Source of the DNA: Bacteroidales bacterium
GTDB taxonomy: Bacteria > Bacteroidota > Bacteroidia > Bacteroidales > P3
NCBI GenBank assembly: GCA_024685285.1
Contig: JAIKVZ010000009.1
Location: 23,220-87,219, forward strand
DNA: 64,000 bases
Direction of reading: 5' to 3'
The notes beneath the pieces were generated by a model, which was not told the origin of the DNA, searched no databases, and saw only the letters and a program-made list of their open reading frames with translations. Shown here one piece after another: positions 53,963 through 63,395 of this stretch. Positions within the stretch are counted from its first letter, which is position 1. Each line of letters opens with the position of its first letter. Made by a program: the position numbers and the translations under genes.

Positions 53963-54529
53963 ATGATATACCCTATAGTAGGCTTCGGCCATCCAACACT
54001 GCGCAAAACAGCACAACCCATAGACAAAGACTACCCAGGGTTGGAGCAGTTGGTGAGCGATATGTTTGAGACCATGTACGCCGCCGATGGCGTGGGCCTG
54101 GCCGCACCTCAGATTGACCTCTCAATACGCGTGGTTGTGATTGGATTCCGTCCCTACGATGAAAAAACCGACACCTATGGCGATGTGAGCGAGGAGCACG
54201 TGCTCATCAACCCAGAGATAATTGAATACCGTGGCGAGAAGAAATACTTCAACGAAGGCTGTCTGAGCATTCCCGACATACACGAAGATGTGCTGCGCCC
54301 CGAAGCCGTGGTGGTACGCTACAACGACATAGACTTCAACGAGCACACTGAAGAGTTCACCGGTATGTTGGCCCGTGTGGCACAGCACGAGATTGACCAC
54401 CTCGACGGCAAAGTGTTCACCGACCGCCTTAGCAACCTACGACGCACAATGCTGCACCGCCGTCTGGCTGACATTGCCGCAGGTCGCGTAGCAACACGCT
54501 ACCGTATGAAACAATACAAACGCAAATAA
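53963..54529 (+). CDS. def: Peptide deformylase
   Basis: A 188-residue metalloenzyme that removes N-formyl groups from new proteins. All three motifs are intact: GVGLAAPQ, EGCLSIP (metal-ligand Cys) and QHEIDHLDG (two metal-ligand His and catalytic Glu). It starts 9 bases after the ruvX stop. Confidence 0.97.
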   Translation: MIYPIVGFGHPTLRKTAQPIDKDYPGLEQLVSDMFETMYAADGVGLAAPQIDLSIRVVVIGFRPYDEKTDTYGDVSEEHVLINPEIIEYRGEKKYFNEGCLSIPDIHEDVLRPEAVVVRYNDIDFNEHTEEFTGMLARVAQHEIDHLDGKVFTDRLSNLRRTMLHRRLADIAAGRVATRYRMKQYKRK

Positions 54530-54543
54530 AAAACACATATACC

Positions 54544-55077
54544 ATGAAAATAAGACACATTATATTTATATCTCTTGCAGTGGCAAGCTTGACGGCCTGT
54601 CGACCCAGCCACGACAAGATGATACAAAAAATCGAAAACGCCGAACAAGAGTTATCGATGATTGACATTGCCGCCGATGACAGTTCGGCCGAAGAACTCA
54701 TTGGCCTATACGACCACTTCGCCTCCAACTATGCCAACGACACCCTGACACCGGTCTACCTCTTCCGTGCTGCCGAGATATCGGCCAACATTGGACAGAC
54801 CGACCGTGCCATAGAATATCTTGACCGTATTATAACCACATATCCCGAATACAGCGACATCGCCGGATGCTACTTCATGAAAGGCTATGCATACGACCTC
54901 AACCAGCAATACGACCTGGCCCGCGATGCCTATGCGGAATTTGTGGAACTGTTCCCGGAACACTATTTGGCCTCCGACACACGCAAACTGCTACCCTATA
55001 TCGGTATGCCTGCCGAAGATATGCTCAACGCACTGCTCGACAGCACAAATGCCGCCACATTGGCAGACAATGAATGA
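54544..55077 (+). CDS. Lipoprotein with tetratricopeptide repeats
   Basis: A 177-residue protein with a lipoprotein signal (KIRHIIFISLAVASLTAC, lipidated Cys19) and about three TPR-like helical pairs (LFRAAEISANIGQTDRAIEYLDRIITTYPE; CYFMKGYAYDLNQQYDLARDAYAEFVELFPEHYLA). It resembles outer-membrane assembly or YbgF-type TPR lipoproteins, but short TPR proteins are hard to name. It follows def by 14 bases, and its stop is 23 bases before the M13 peptidase start, so the four genes form one unit. Confidence 0.8.
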   Translation: MKIRHIIFISLAVASLTACRPSHDKMIQKIENAEQELSMIDIAADDSSAEELIGLYDHFASNYANDTLTPVYLFRAAEISANIGQTDRAIEYLDRIITTYPEYSDIAGCYFMKGYAYDLNQQYDLARDAYAEFVELFPEHYLASDTRKLLPYIGMPAEDMLNALLDSTNAATLADNE

Positions 55078-55100
55078 ATATATATTTAAAACGTTTTATT

Positions 55101-57158
55101 ATGAAGAAAACATTATTAACCATTGCAACAATGGCACTTATCGCAACCGGATGCAAACACAAAGCCGACCTCGGGTCTGGCATCAACCTTGACAATTTAG
55201 ACACTACAGCCAACCCTGTAGAGGATTTCTACCAGTATGCCTGCGGCGGATGGATGGCCAACAACCCCCTCGACGCTGAGCATTCTCGCTACGGCGCATT
55301 CGACGTACTGTCTGAGAACGCCTTGAAGAATGTCAACGACATTATCGATTCTGTCAGCAAGAACGAGAACGAAGCCGGCTCGCTGGCCGACAAAATTGCC
55401 ACGATGTACAACATCGGCATGGATAGCGTCAAATTGCAGGAGCAGGGTGTCGCACCTCTCCTCCCCTACCTTGAGGAAATCAACAGCGTGAAGACTCGCG
55501 ATGATGTGTGGGCCGAAATTCTGAAAATGCACAAACGTGGCAACACCGTGCTGTTTGGCGTGTTCGGCGAAGCCGACAAGGACGATGCCAAAATGTGCAT
55601 TGCATGGGCTTACCAGGGTGGTATCGGTCTCGGCGACCGCGACTACTATCTCCTCGACGAAGGCAACAACAAAAACATCCGTAAAGGTTATGTTGAGTTG
55701 ATGACCAAAGAGTTTGCCATGGCTGGCTACGACAAAATGAGCGGCAAGAAAGCCGACAAATTGGCCAAGATGGTCATGGACTTCGAGACTCGCTTAGCCA
55801 AAGCCATGAACACCAAACTCGAGAACCGCGATCCACAAGGCACCTTCAACCGCTACACCGTTGAAGAGGCCGCCGCATACGCCCCAAATATCAAATGGGA
55901 AAGCTACTTCACCAGCATGAACATCATGAACGGCATGAAGAGTTTCAATATTGCACAGCCCAAGTACTTCGCTGAAGTTAGCAATGTGCTGAAAGACACC
56001 GATATCGAGGTACTGAAAGCCTACTTTGCATGGCATGAGATTAGCAGCGCCGCCAGCTACCTGAGTGACGACTTTGTCAATGCCCACTTCGACTTTTATG
56101 GCAAACTGATGAGCGGCCGCGAGCAGAACCGTCCTCGCTGGAAACGTGTCACCAGCACCGTTGAAGGTGCCATGGGCGAAGCTCTTGGCCAGCTCTATGT
56201 CGAGAAATATTTCCCCGCTGAAGCCAAGACCCGCATGGAGACTCTTGTGCAGAACCTCATCGAGGCCCTCGGCCAGCGTATTGATATGGCCGAATGGATG
56301 ACCGATGCCACCAAGGCCAACGCCCATAAGAAACTCAGCACCATCTACGTCAAGATTGGCTACCCCAACAAATGGCGCGACTACAGCGGCCTCGAAATCA
56401 AGGACGACAGTTACTACGCCAACGTCATTCGCAGCAACGAGTTCGACATGGCCTATATGTTCAGCAAAATCAACAAGCCCGTCGACAAGGACGAGTGGCT
56501 AATGACCCCGCAGACTGTCAACGCCTACTACAACCCCACCACCAACGAAATATGCTTCCCCGCCGCCATATTGCAGCCGCCGTTCTTCAACATGGAGGCT
56601 GACGAAGCTGCCAACTACGGCGCCATCGGCGTGGTCATAGGCCATGAGCTTACCCACGGCTTCGACGATCAGGGCCGTCAGTATGACGAACTGGGCAACC
56701 TGAACGATTGGTGGACCGAAGAGGACGCCAAGAACTTCGACAACAACAAGCAGGCTCTCATCGAGGCCTTCAACAACTGCGTCGCCCTCGACGACCCCGA
56801 ACTTGGCAAGATGAACGGCAACGGCGAGCTGACCCTCGGCGAGAACATTGCCGACAACGGCGGTCTCCACGTGAGCTACCTCGCCATGCAAAACGCCATG
56901 AAGAAAAAACAGGTAAACAAAGAGAAGATGGATGGCTTCACTCCCGAGCAGCGCTTCTTCCTGGCTTATGCCGCCGTGTGGGCCAGCAACATCCGCCCCG
57001 CCGCCGCCCTGCAACTCACCCAGATGGATGTACACTCGCTGGGCCGCAACCGCGTCAACGTGGCTCTGCCGCAGGTCACAGAGTTCATCGAGGCCTTCAA
57101 CGTGCAGGAGGGCAACGCCATGTGGCTCGCTCCCGAAAAACGCGTCCAACTCTGGTAA
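55101..57158 (+). CDS. M13-family metallopeptidase lipoprotein (neprilysin/PepO type)
   Basis: 686 residues from ATG 55101, which opens a lipoprotein signal (MKKTLLTIATMALIATGC); the in-frame ATG at 55074 would precede it and overlap the TPR gene. The zinc site is His515-Glu-Leu-Thr-His519 in VIGHELTHGFDDQGRQYD, with the third ligand in GENIADNGGL and the substrate-binding NAYYNP upstream. M13 enzymes cleave peptides up to ~40 residues. Here it is likely anchored in the outer membrane or periplasm and feeds peptide uptake. Confidence 0.94.
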   Translation: MKKTLLTIATMALIATGCKHKADLGSGINLDNLDTTANPVEDFYQYACGGWMANNPLDAEHSRYGAFDVLSENALKNVNDIIDSVSKNENEAGSLADKIATMYNIGMDSVKLQEQGVAPLLPYLEEINSVKTRDDVWAEILKMHKRGNTVLFGVFGEADKDDAKMCIAWAYQGGIGLGDRDYYLLDEGNNKNIRKGYVELMTKEFAMAGYDKMSGKKADKLAKMVMDFETRLAKAMNTKLENRDPQGTFNRYTVEEAAAYAPNIKWESYFTSMNIMNGMKSFNIAQPKYFAEVSNVLKDTDIEVLKAYFAWHEISSAASYLSDDFVNAHFDFYGKLMSGREQNRPRWKRVTSTVEGAMGEALGQLYVEKYFPAEAKTRMETLVQNLIEALGQRIDMAEWMTDATKANAHKKLSTIYVKIGYPNKWRDYSGLEIKDDSYYANVIRSNEFDMAYMFSKINKPVDKDEWLMTPQTVNAYYNPTTNEICFPAAILQPPFFNMEADEAANYGAIGVVIGHELTHGFDDQGRQYDELGNLNDWWTEEDAKNFDNNKQALIEAFNNCVALDDPELGKMNGNGELTLGENIADNGGLHVSYLAMQNAMKKKQVNKEKMDGFTPEQRFFLAYAAVWASNIRPAAALQLTQMDVHSLGRNRVNVALPQVTEFIEAFNVQEGNAMWLAPEKRVQLW

Positions 57159-57183
57159 TATACCACAAAAACTCAACAACACA

Positions 57184-57222
57184 CACCGGAGGGGTATTGA
57201 TAATCAACCCCTCCGGTTTTTT
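57184..57222 (+). terminator. Intrinsic terminator of the ruvX-to-M13 operon
   Basis: ACCGGAGGGGT and ACCCCTCCGGT pair over a 12-base loop, followed by TTTTTT. Confidence 0.92.
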
Positions 57223-57290
57223 ATACCATCTTAACGGCAAGATATTCTATTTGGCAGACAATAAAAAAACGATTTCTGCGTTATGGGTGC

Positions 57291-58088
57291 ATGGAGACGA
57301 CAAACATAGGACAGGTGGTTGAGTTTTTAGACCTCACCTTCCCCCCGAAATACCAGGAGGAATACGACAATTCGGGCTTTTTGCTCGGCGACAGCCACGA
57401 ACCATGCCGCGGCGTGCTGACGGCTGTGGACCTCACCCCGCAGGTGGTGGCCGAGGCCAAAAGCCACGGCTGCAATCTGATAGTGACCCACCACCCTTTT
57501 ATCTTCGGCGGTATAAAACGCATTACCAACCGCACCGAAGCCGGCCGTATGACCATAGACCTGATATGCAGCAACATTGCGGTGTATGCCGCCCACACCA
57601 ATCTCGACAATATGGCGTGCGGTGTCAACGGCATACTGGCCGAGAAACTTGGCCTTGCCCAGTGCCGCATACTCACTCCGGCCGCACGCTACGCCGACCC
57701 TACGGTTGGTGCAGGCATGGTAGGCACACTGCCAAACGCCGAGGAGACATCCAGCTTTCTGCAACGCGTTAAAAGCACCCTCGGATTGCCTGTGGTGCGC
57801 TGCTCCGACTTGTGCCGCAGCCATGTGCGCACCGTGGCACTGTGCGGCGGGTCCGGCAGTTTCCTCATTGCCGACGCCATCGATGCCGGAGCCGACATAT
57901 TCCTCACTGCCGACCTCAAATACCACGATTTCCAACGTGCCGAAGGCCGCATTGTCCTGGCCGATGTGGGCCACTACGAGAGCGAACAATTTGCCAAAGA
58001 ACTAATTTGTTGCGCAATATCCAAAAATTTTTGTAATTTTGTATGCCGAATTTCTGAGGCAAAAGGTGGATATGTAAACTATATCTAA
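57291..58088 (+). CDS. Nif3-like dinuclear metal-centre protein
   Basis: A 265-residue DUF34/NIF3 protein, shorter than homologues with an inserted middle domain. Metal ligands are visible in LIVTHHPFIFGG and YAAHTNLD and in the C-terminal DVGHYESEQF. It forms hexamers. Its biochemical role is unsettled, with GTP cyclohydrolase-like and metal-insertion functions proposed for relatives. It is paired with a zinc-ribbon protein downstream, a pairing I recall as common in Bacteroidetes and other phyla. Confidence 0.93.
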   Translation: METTNIGQVVEFLDLTFPPKYQEEYDNSGFLLGDSHEPCRGVLTAVDLTPQVVAEAKSHGCNLIVTHHPFIFGGIKRITNRTEAGRMTIDLICSNIAVYAAHTNLDNMACGVNGILAEKLGLAQCRILTPAARYADPTVGAGMVGTLPNAEETSSFLQRVKSTLGLPVVRCSDLCRSHVRTVALCGGSGSFLIADAIDAGADIFLTADLKYHDFQRAEGRIVLADVGHYESEQFAKELICCAISKNFCNFVCRISEAKGGYVNYI

Positions 58089-58093
58089 CTTTG
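58086..58093 (+). promoter_or_regulatory. -7 box upstream of the zinc-ribbon gene
   Basis: TAACTTTG overlaps the last codon of the nif3-like gene and lies 48 bases before the zinc-ribbon ATG. A second TAATTTTG lies at 58034. Confidence 0.45.
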
Positions 58094-58140
58094 TATCAGT
58101 ATTTTATAGCAAGAAACAAAAGAAAATACATATATTAAAA

Positions 58141-58971
58141 ATGGCAAAAAAAGTCAGCACTAAGAAAGAAGAGAGCGTTGCCACAGTCGAGACGCCGGTG
58201 CGTTTAGATGTCGACATAGCCGTCGAACAGCGTCTTGTAGCACTCTACACCCTGCAGAGCATCGATTCTGAAATCGACAAAATCAAAATCATCCGCGGCG
58301 AGCTGCCGCAGGCCATCGAGGACCTTGAGGACGAGATTGCCGGCCTCAACACCCGTATCGAGAATTTCCGCGGCACCATAGCCGAAACCCAGCAGGCCAT
58401 AACAGCCCGCAAACACGAGATCGGCGAGCACGAGGAGATGATAAAGAAATACCAAAAGCAGCAGGACAACGTGCGCAACAACCGTGAGTTTGAATCGCTC
58501 AACAAGGAGATTGAGTTCCAGAACTTAGAGATACAGCTCTGCGAGCGCAAGAATCGCGAGGGCGAGGCCAAGATTAGCGACCTCAACCAGCACATCGAGG
58601 CTGCACAGCAGCTACTGGCCAACCGCCACACCGAACTGACCGCCAAGAAAGAGGAGCTCACCGGCATTATTGCCGAGACCGAGAAAGACGAGCAGCGCCT
58701 GCTGGCCAAATCCAAAGAGCAGGAGCAGTATTTCACCGGTCCCGACGAGCGCTACCTCACCGCCTACCGCCGCATACGCAACGCCGCCCGCAACGGCTTG
58801 GCCGTGGTCACCATCGACCGCGACTCGTGCGGTGGCTGCTTCAGCAAAATACCGCCCCAGCGCCAGATGGAAATCAAGATGCACAAGAAAGTGATTGTGT
58901 GCGAGCACTGCGGCCGCATTATGGTCGACGACGACATTGCCGCACGCGCAAAAGAGCAACTTGAAAAATAA
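58141..58971 (+). CDS. Coiled-coil protein with C-terminal C4 zinc ribbon (DUF164/CT398-like)
   Basis: A 276-residue protein. Residues ~30-200 are a long antiparallel coiled coil (ALYTLQSIDSEIDKI ... EIEFQNLEIQLCERKNREGEAKI). The C-terminus is a zinc ribbon with CGGCF and CEHCG cysteine pairs (about residues 230-262). Relatives are thought to act in nucleic-acid or flagellar/secretion-associated complexes, without a firm function. It lies between nif3 and hutH on the same strand. Confidence 0.88.
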   Translation: MAKKVSTKKEESVATVETPVRLDVDIAVEQRLVALYTLQSIDSEIDKIKIIRGELPQAIEDLEDEIAGLNTRIENFRGTIAETQQAITARKHEIGEHEEMIKKYQKQQDNVRNNREFESLNKEIEFQNLEIQLCERKNREGEAKISDLNQHIEAAQQLLANRHTELTAKKEELTGIIAETEKDEQRLLAKSKEQEQYFTGPDERYLTAYRRIRNAARNGLAVVTIDRDSCGGCFSKIPPQRQMEIKMHKKVIVCEHCGRIMVDDDIAARAKEQLEK

Positions 58972-58980
58972 CAGCCAACC

Positions 58981-60480
58981 ATGATACACTACATAAATCC
59001 AGAAGAGAAACTCACCCTGGACAAGATTCAGGAGATCGTAGACGGCCACATGACCCTGGCCCTGAGCGACGAAGCCGCCGCACGCATTAAGAAATGCCGC
59101 GACTACCTCAACCGTAAAATGGAAACCCAGAAAGTCCCCATCTACGGTGTCACCACCGGCTTTGGCTCGCTTTGCAACATCTCCATAAGCAAGGAACAGC
59201 TCAGCCAGCTGCAAAAGAACCTGGTGATGAGCCACGCCTGCGGTGTAGGCGACGAAGTGCCTGCCGAGGTGGTACGCCTCATGTTGCTGCTCAAAGCCCA
59301 GAATTTCTGCTTTGGCTACAGCGGAGCCCAGTTGCAGACTGTGCAGCGCCTCATCGACTGCTACAACAACGATGTGCTGCCGGTTGTCTACCAGCAGGGC
59401 TCGCTCGGCGCCAGCGGCGACCTCTGCCCCCTGGCCAACCTCATGCTGCCCGCCATACTGGGAATGGGCGACGTGTACTACAAAGGCCGCCGTATGGACG
59501 CAAAGCAGGTCTACGCCGAACTGGGTTGGCAGCCAATAGAGCTGCAGAGCAAAGAGGGTTTGGCCCTGCTCAACGGCACCCAGTTCATGAGCAGCTACGC
59601 CGTGTGGTCGTTGCTCAAGGCCCGCCGCCTGAGCCGCCAGGCCGACATGGTGCTCAGCCTCTCGCTCGATGCCTTCGACGGCCGCATAGAGCCTTTCTAC
59701 GAGAACCTGCACATGGTTCGCCCGCACCGCGGACAGCTCGAGACCGCCGAGGCCGTGCGCCGCTACACCGAGGGCAGCCAGATCATCAGCCGCCACAAAG
59801 AGCACGTGCAAGACCCCTACAGCTTCCGCTGCGCCCCACAGGTGCACGGCGCTGCCAAAGACACCATACGCTACGTTGAAAGCGTTGTTGAGACCGAAAT
59901 CAACTCAACCACCGACAACCCCATAGTGCTGCCTGACGACGACATGGTCATCAGCGGCGGCCACTTCCACGGCGAGCCTCTGGCCATGGTGCTCGATTTC
60001 CTGGCCATAGCCCTGGCCGAGATAGGCGCCATAAGCGAACGCCGCACCTATCAACTCGTCGACGCCAAGCGCGGCCTGCCCTCGTTTCTGGTCGCAAAGC
60101 CCGGCCTCAACAGCGGCTTCATGATACCGCAGTACACCGCCGCTGCCATAGTGAGCCAAACCAAACAGCTTTGCACCCCCTGCTCGGTCGACAGCATAAC
60201 CAGCAGCCAGAACCAGGAAGACCTGGTGAGCATGGGCGGCAACGCAGCCACCAAATGCGCCCGAGTGGCCGACAATGTAGAGCGTGTGCTCGCCATCGAG
60301 CTCTTCAACGCAGCCCAGGCACTCGACTTCCGTCATCAGGAAGGCCTCAAGAGCAGCCCCTTCATCGAGCAGATGGTGGCCGACTACCGCAAAGAGGTGC
60401 CTTTTGTCGACATCGACCAGGTGATGTACCGACTCATCCACGCCAGCGTCCGTTTCCTGCAAAACATGAAACTCGATTAA
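58981..60480 (+). CDS. hutH: Histidine ammonia-lyase
   Basis: A 499-residue lyase converting histidine to urocanate and ammonia. The self-forming MIO cofactor triad is Ala144-Ser145-Gly146 in GSLGASGDLCPLA. YGVTTGFG carries the catalytic Tyr, and VMSHACGVG carries the His that in this superfamily favours histidine over tyrosine or phenylalanine. Length and the C-terminal QEDLVSMGGNAA region are typical. It starts 9 bases after the zinc-ribbon gene. hutU, hutI and ftcD are not nearby, so this copy is separated from the rest of the pathway. Confidence 0.9.
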   Translation: MIHYINPEEKLTLDKIQEIVDGHMTLALSDEAAARIKKCRDYLNRKMETQKVPIYGVTTGFGSLCNISISKEQLSQLQKNLVMSHACGVGDEVPAEVVRLMLLLKAQNFCFGYSGAQLQTVQRLIDCYNNDVLPVVYQQGSLGASGDLCPLANLMLPAILGMGDVYYKGRRMDAKQVYAELGWQPIELQSKEGLALLNGTQFMSSYAVWSLLKARRLSRQADMVLSLSLDAFDGRIEPFYENLHMVRPHRGQLETAEAVRRYTEGSQIISRHKEHVQDPYSFRCAPQVHGAAKDTIRYVESVVETEINSTTDNPIVLPDDDMVISGGHFHGEPLAMVLDFLAIALAEIGAISERRTYQLVDAKRGLPSFLVAKPGLNSGFMIPQYTAAAIVSQTKQLCTPCSVDSITSSQNQEDLVSMGGNAATKCARVADNVERVLAIELFNAAQALDFRHQEGLKSSPFIEQMVADYRKEVPFVDIDQVMYRLIHASVRFLQNMKLD

Positions 60481-60498
60481 GAAGAAATTATAATGCTT

Positions 60499-60545
60499 TG
60501 AAAATCAAAGGGTTGTTTCTTTGCAAGCAACCCTTTGATTTTTAG
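60499..60545 (+). terminator. Intrinsic terminator of hutH
   Basis: AAAATCAAAGGGTTG and CAACCCTTTGATTTTT form a long stem over a 13-base loop ending in TTTTTA. Confidence 0.92.
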
Positions 60546-60640
60546 CGTGTTAGATAGGTTAGGTTCGGGTTAAGGTCGGGTTGACATCGGGTCAAGGTCG
60601 GAGTCCTACGCCCGCCGACCGAACAAATTGTGGCCAGGAG
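60546..60640 (+). repeat. Dispersed intergenic repeat, copy 7
   Basis: Core at about 60557-60601, plus orientation, with the same extra ACATCGGGTCAAGGTCGG unit as copy 6, and a GACCGAACAAA block downstream. The palindromic part is replaced by the hutH terminator. It lies between converging genes. Confidence 0.83.
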
Positions 60641-60667
60641 GCGAACCTGACAGCATTACACCCTGAT

Positions 60668-61834
60668 TTACATACTCTTGCGCAGAATATCCACAACCTC
60701 GTCACGTGTCAGAGTGCGGTAGCCCACCGGCAGGATGAGGACGGCATCGGCAACCTGCTCAATATTCTCCTCGGTGACACCGAGTTCGCGGCTGTGCATA
60801 ACAACTCCTATCTCTTTCATCCAAGCCTCGAGGCAGGCGAGGCTCTCGGCAGCAACCTGTTCGTCGGCCTTGCCCTCGGGGTTAACCCCCCACACGTTCT
60901 TGGCAAAACGCACGAACTGGTGCAGGCCGTCGCGCATCACATGGCGATAGTAGGGCAAGCTTACGCAGGCCAAGGTCATGCCGTGAGTGGCGTCGGTCAC
61001 AAGTCCGATAGCGTGGCCTATCTGGTGCACCTCCCAGTCGCCGCCCTTGCCGCATTTGAGCAGGGTGTTGAGTGCCCAGGTGGCGGTCCACATAATGTTG
61101 GCGCGAGCCTCATAGTCATGTGGGTTCTTGGCGGCAATACGCGAAGCGTGGATGAGCGAGCGCATAAGGCCCTCGTTGATATAGTCGGTGGTGCAGTCGG
61201 CCGTGCCGGCGAAATACTGCTCCATGAGGTGACTCATAATGTCGAAAAAGCCAGCCACCATCTGGTACTGAGGCACCGTCATGGTGAACCTCGGGTTAAG
61301 GATGGCAAAACGCGGATAAAGTGCTGGGCCGAATACCTTGCCGCGCTTGAAACCGGCCTTACGATTGGTGATGACGCTGCCGCCGTTCATCTCTGAGCCC
61401 GTACCCACCATGGTGAGCACCGCGCCCACAGGAACGATACGGCCGGTTGGACTTTCCTGGTTCACCCAGAAACGCTCCCAGGCATCACCGTCGCAGTATG
61501 CACTGGCGCTGACGCCCTTGGCATAGTCTATCGTTGAGCCGCCGCCAACAGCCAGAATGAGGTCGACGGCGTTGTCGCGCACCATTCGGGCACCCTCCAT
61601 CACCTTCTCGTAAGTGGGGTTGGGCATAACGCCCGGGTCTTCGACAACTGTCTTGCCGGCCTGGCGCAAAGCCTCGACAACGGCGTCGTAAATACCGTTG
61701 CGCTTGATGGAGCCTCCACCGTAGCTGAGCATTACCGTGGAACCGTAGTTGCCGAGTTCGGTGGCGAGATGGCTCATGGCATTGTCGCCAAAATAGAGTT
61801 TAGTCGGGTTGTGATAAACAAAATTGCCTTCCAT
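60668..61834 (-). CDS. Iron-containing alcohol dehydrogenase (YqhD/BdhA-like)
   Basis: A 388-residue group III dehydrogenase. NAD(P)-binding GGGSTIDYAKG and AVLTMVGTGSEMN are followed by the metal site Asp in FFDIMSHLMEQYF (also His), HQIGHAIG and DATHGMTLA (His). The sequence pattern fits NADPH-dependent butanol/aldehyde reductases such as YqhD. It would reduce aldehydes formed in fermentation or detoxification. It is monocistronic and faces hutH. Confidence 0.93.
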   Translation of the reverse strand: MEGNFVYHNPTKLYFGDNAMSHLATELGNYGSTVMLSYGGGSIKRNGIYDAVVEALRQAGKTVVEDPGVMPNPTYEKVMEGARMVRDNAVDLILAVGGGSTIDYAKGVSASAYCDGDAWERFWVNQESPTGRIVPVGAVLTMVGTGSEMNGGSVITNRKAGFKRGKVFGPALYPRFAILNPRFTMTVPQYQMVAGFFDIMSHLMEQYFAGTADCTTDYINEGLMRSLIHASRIAAKNPHDYEARANIMWTATWALNTLLKCGKGGDWEVHQIGHAIGLVTDATHGMTLACVSLPYYRHVMRDGLHQFVRFAKNVWGVNPEGKADEQVAAESLACLEAWMKEIGVVMHSRELGVTEENIEQVADAVLILPVGYRTLTRDEVVDILRKSM

Positions 61835-61923
61835 AGATAAAAACTTTTCTTAAAAAAGTAACGCAAAAAAGGGCAAAATATTGTGTCGCGAAAAATAATT
61901 GACCGCAATTCAAAAAAAAATCG

Positions 61924-61932
61924 TAAATTTGC
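61924..61932 (+). promoter_or_regulatory. -7 box of the lipoprotein-transketolase unit
   Basis: TAAATTTGC lies 27 bases before the ATG at 61960, with a weak ATTG -33 box 22 bases upstream. Confidence 0.55.
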
Positions 61933-61959
61933 AGCCTGTAACAACGAGTCTATCAACCC

Positions 61960-62445
61960 ATGGAAAAATACAGCACAAATATGACACACAACCGATTCCA
62001 CATCACGCTGGTGGTCGCAGCAGCCGCCACAATGGCCCTGGCAGCCTGCCACCGCAACGCCCCAGTACCCACCCCCGAAGAGACTGACACCGTAGTCCAG
62101 GCCACTGAGACCGTCGAGGTAGACACCGTGCAACAGGTCCTCGCCACCGTGGCCGAAACCGCGCCGCAGGCTCCCGCAAAAGTAGCCGCACAGTCCAAAC
62201 CGGCAGCCAAACCGGCAGCCCCCAAGGGTAAAGCCGAAACAATCTATGTCGAGACTGAAGGTGCCCAAGGCCGAGTCTGGGGTCATGTCACTATGCGCGG
62301 CGATCAAGGTACCGGCACAATCCACGACTGGGACGAGAACACTCTCTCTGTGCGCGTGCGCCGCCATGGCGACGAGCTCTACGCCATCGACCAAAACTCA
62401 CGTCAATACGTATTTAGACTGAAACAAAATAAAACTCAAGAATAA
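61960..62445 (+). CDS. Small lipoprotein of unknown function
   Basis: A 161-residue protein. A lipoprotein signal (FHITLVVAAAATMALAAC) is better placed if translation starts at ATG 61981. It is followed by a Thr/Glu/Val/Ala/Pro-rich linker with Lys-Pro-Ala repeats, typical of a flexible tether. A compact C-terminal domain of about 70 residues follows (IYVETEGAQGRVWGHVTMRGDQGTGTIHDWDENTLSVRVRRHGDELYAIDQNSRQYVF). I do not recognise this domain. Its stop touches the transketolase start, so the two are co-transcribed. Confidence 0.72.
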   Translation: MEKYSTNMTHNRFHITLVVAAAATMALAACHRNAPVPTPEETDTVVQATETVEVDTVQQVLATVAETAPQAPAKVAAQSKPAAKPAAPKGKAETIYVETEGAQGRVWGHVTMRGDQGTGTIHDWDENTLSVRVRRHGDELYAIDQNSRQYVFRLKQNKTQE

Positions 62446-63294
62446 ATGAAAACAACAGCAGAACTCCAGCAGATTGCGACGCAGGTGCGCCGTGACATTC
62501 TACGTATGACCACCGCCGCCAAAAGCGGCCACCCGGGCGGCTCGCTCGGCACCGCTGACTGGTTCGTGGCCATGCAGTTCAACATAATGGATTTCGACCC
62601 TCAGAAATTCACCATGAGCGGCGAGGGCGAAGATATGCTCTTTGTCTCGCAGGGACACATCACGCCGGTCATCTACAGCACCATGGCGCGCCGTGGATAC
62701 TTTCCTGTCAGCGAACTCAACACTTTCCGCCAGTTTGGCACCCGTCTGCAAGGCCATCCCTCAACCGAGCACGGCCTGCCAGGCATACGTATGGCCTCGG
62801 GGTCTCTCGGGCAGGGCATGAGTGTAGGCATTGGCGCAGCCCTCGGCAAGAAGATGACGGGCGACAAACACATAGTATACACCATGCACGGCGACGGCGA
62901 ACTGGAAGAGGGACAGATTTGGGAAGCCGTGATGTTTGCAGGAGCAAAAGGTGTTGACAACCTCATAAGCACCGTAGATTACAACCACCAACAAATTGAC
63001 GGCACTGTGGAGCAGGTGATGAACCTCGGCGACCTCAAAGCCAAATTCGAAAGCTTCCTTTGGAAGGTAGTCGTGATAGACAACGGCAACGATATGCAGC
63101 AGGTGCTCGACGGCATTGCCAAAGCCAAGCAGATGAGCGGTCATGGCGCACCGGTTTGCGTCATCCTCAACACCAAGATGGGCTACGGCGTCGACTTCAT
63201 GCAGGACACCAACAAGTACCACGGCTCGGTGCTCTCGGCCAACGACCTGCCCAAGGCCCTCAGCCAGCTTGAGGAAACCCTCGGCGACTTTTAA
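62446..63294 (+). CDS. Transketolase, N-terminal (TPP-binding) subunit
   Basis: A 282-residue protein equal to the first half of a transketolase. AAKSGHPGGSLG and the thiamine-diphosphate motif GDGELEEGQIWEA ... STVDYNHQQIDG are intact. It ends after the TPP domain. Split transketolases have a second gene for the pyrimidine-binding half directly downstream, but here the next gene encodes a VWA protein. The partner must be elsewhere, or this enzyme pairs with another subunit. Confidence 0.9.
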   Translation: MKTTAELQQIATQVRRDILRMTTAAKSGHPGGSLGTADWFVAMQFNIMDFDPQKFTMSGEGEDMLFVSQGHITPVIYSTMARRGYFPVSELNTFRQFGTRLQGHPSTEHGLPGIRMASGSLGQGMSVGIGAALGKKMTGDKHIVYTMHGDGELEEGQIWEAVMFAGAKGVDNLISTVDYNHQQIDGTVEQVMNLGDLKAKFESFLWKVVVIDNGNDMQQVLDGIAKAKQMSGHGAPVCVILNTKMGYGVDFMQDTNKYHGSVLSANDLPKALSQLEETLGDF

Positions 63295-63310
63295 TTCTCC
63301 TGCTCGCTAC

Positions 63311-63395
63311 GCTCGCGAAATCTTGTAAATCTAGTAAATAGGTTGCGCCATGTTGCTGCGTCAGCAAATAATTTACAAGATTTACAGGATTTCTG
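63311..63395. repeat. Intergenic inverted repeat
   Basis: AAATCTTGTAAAT (about 63319) and ATTTACAAGATTT (about 63369) form inverted arms. They are flanked by GC-rich palindromic pieces (GCTCGCTACGCTCGCG; CTGCCCGCAGGGCAAG). Similar AAATCTTGTAAAT palindromes are, as I recall, common dispersed elements in Bacteroidetes. It is unrelated to the seven-copy G-rich repeat. Confidence 0.65.
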
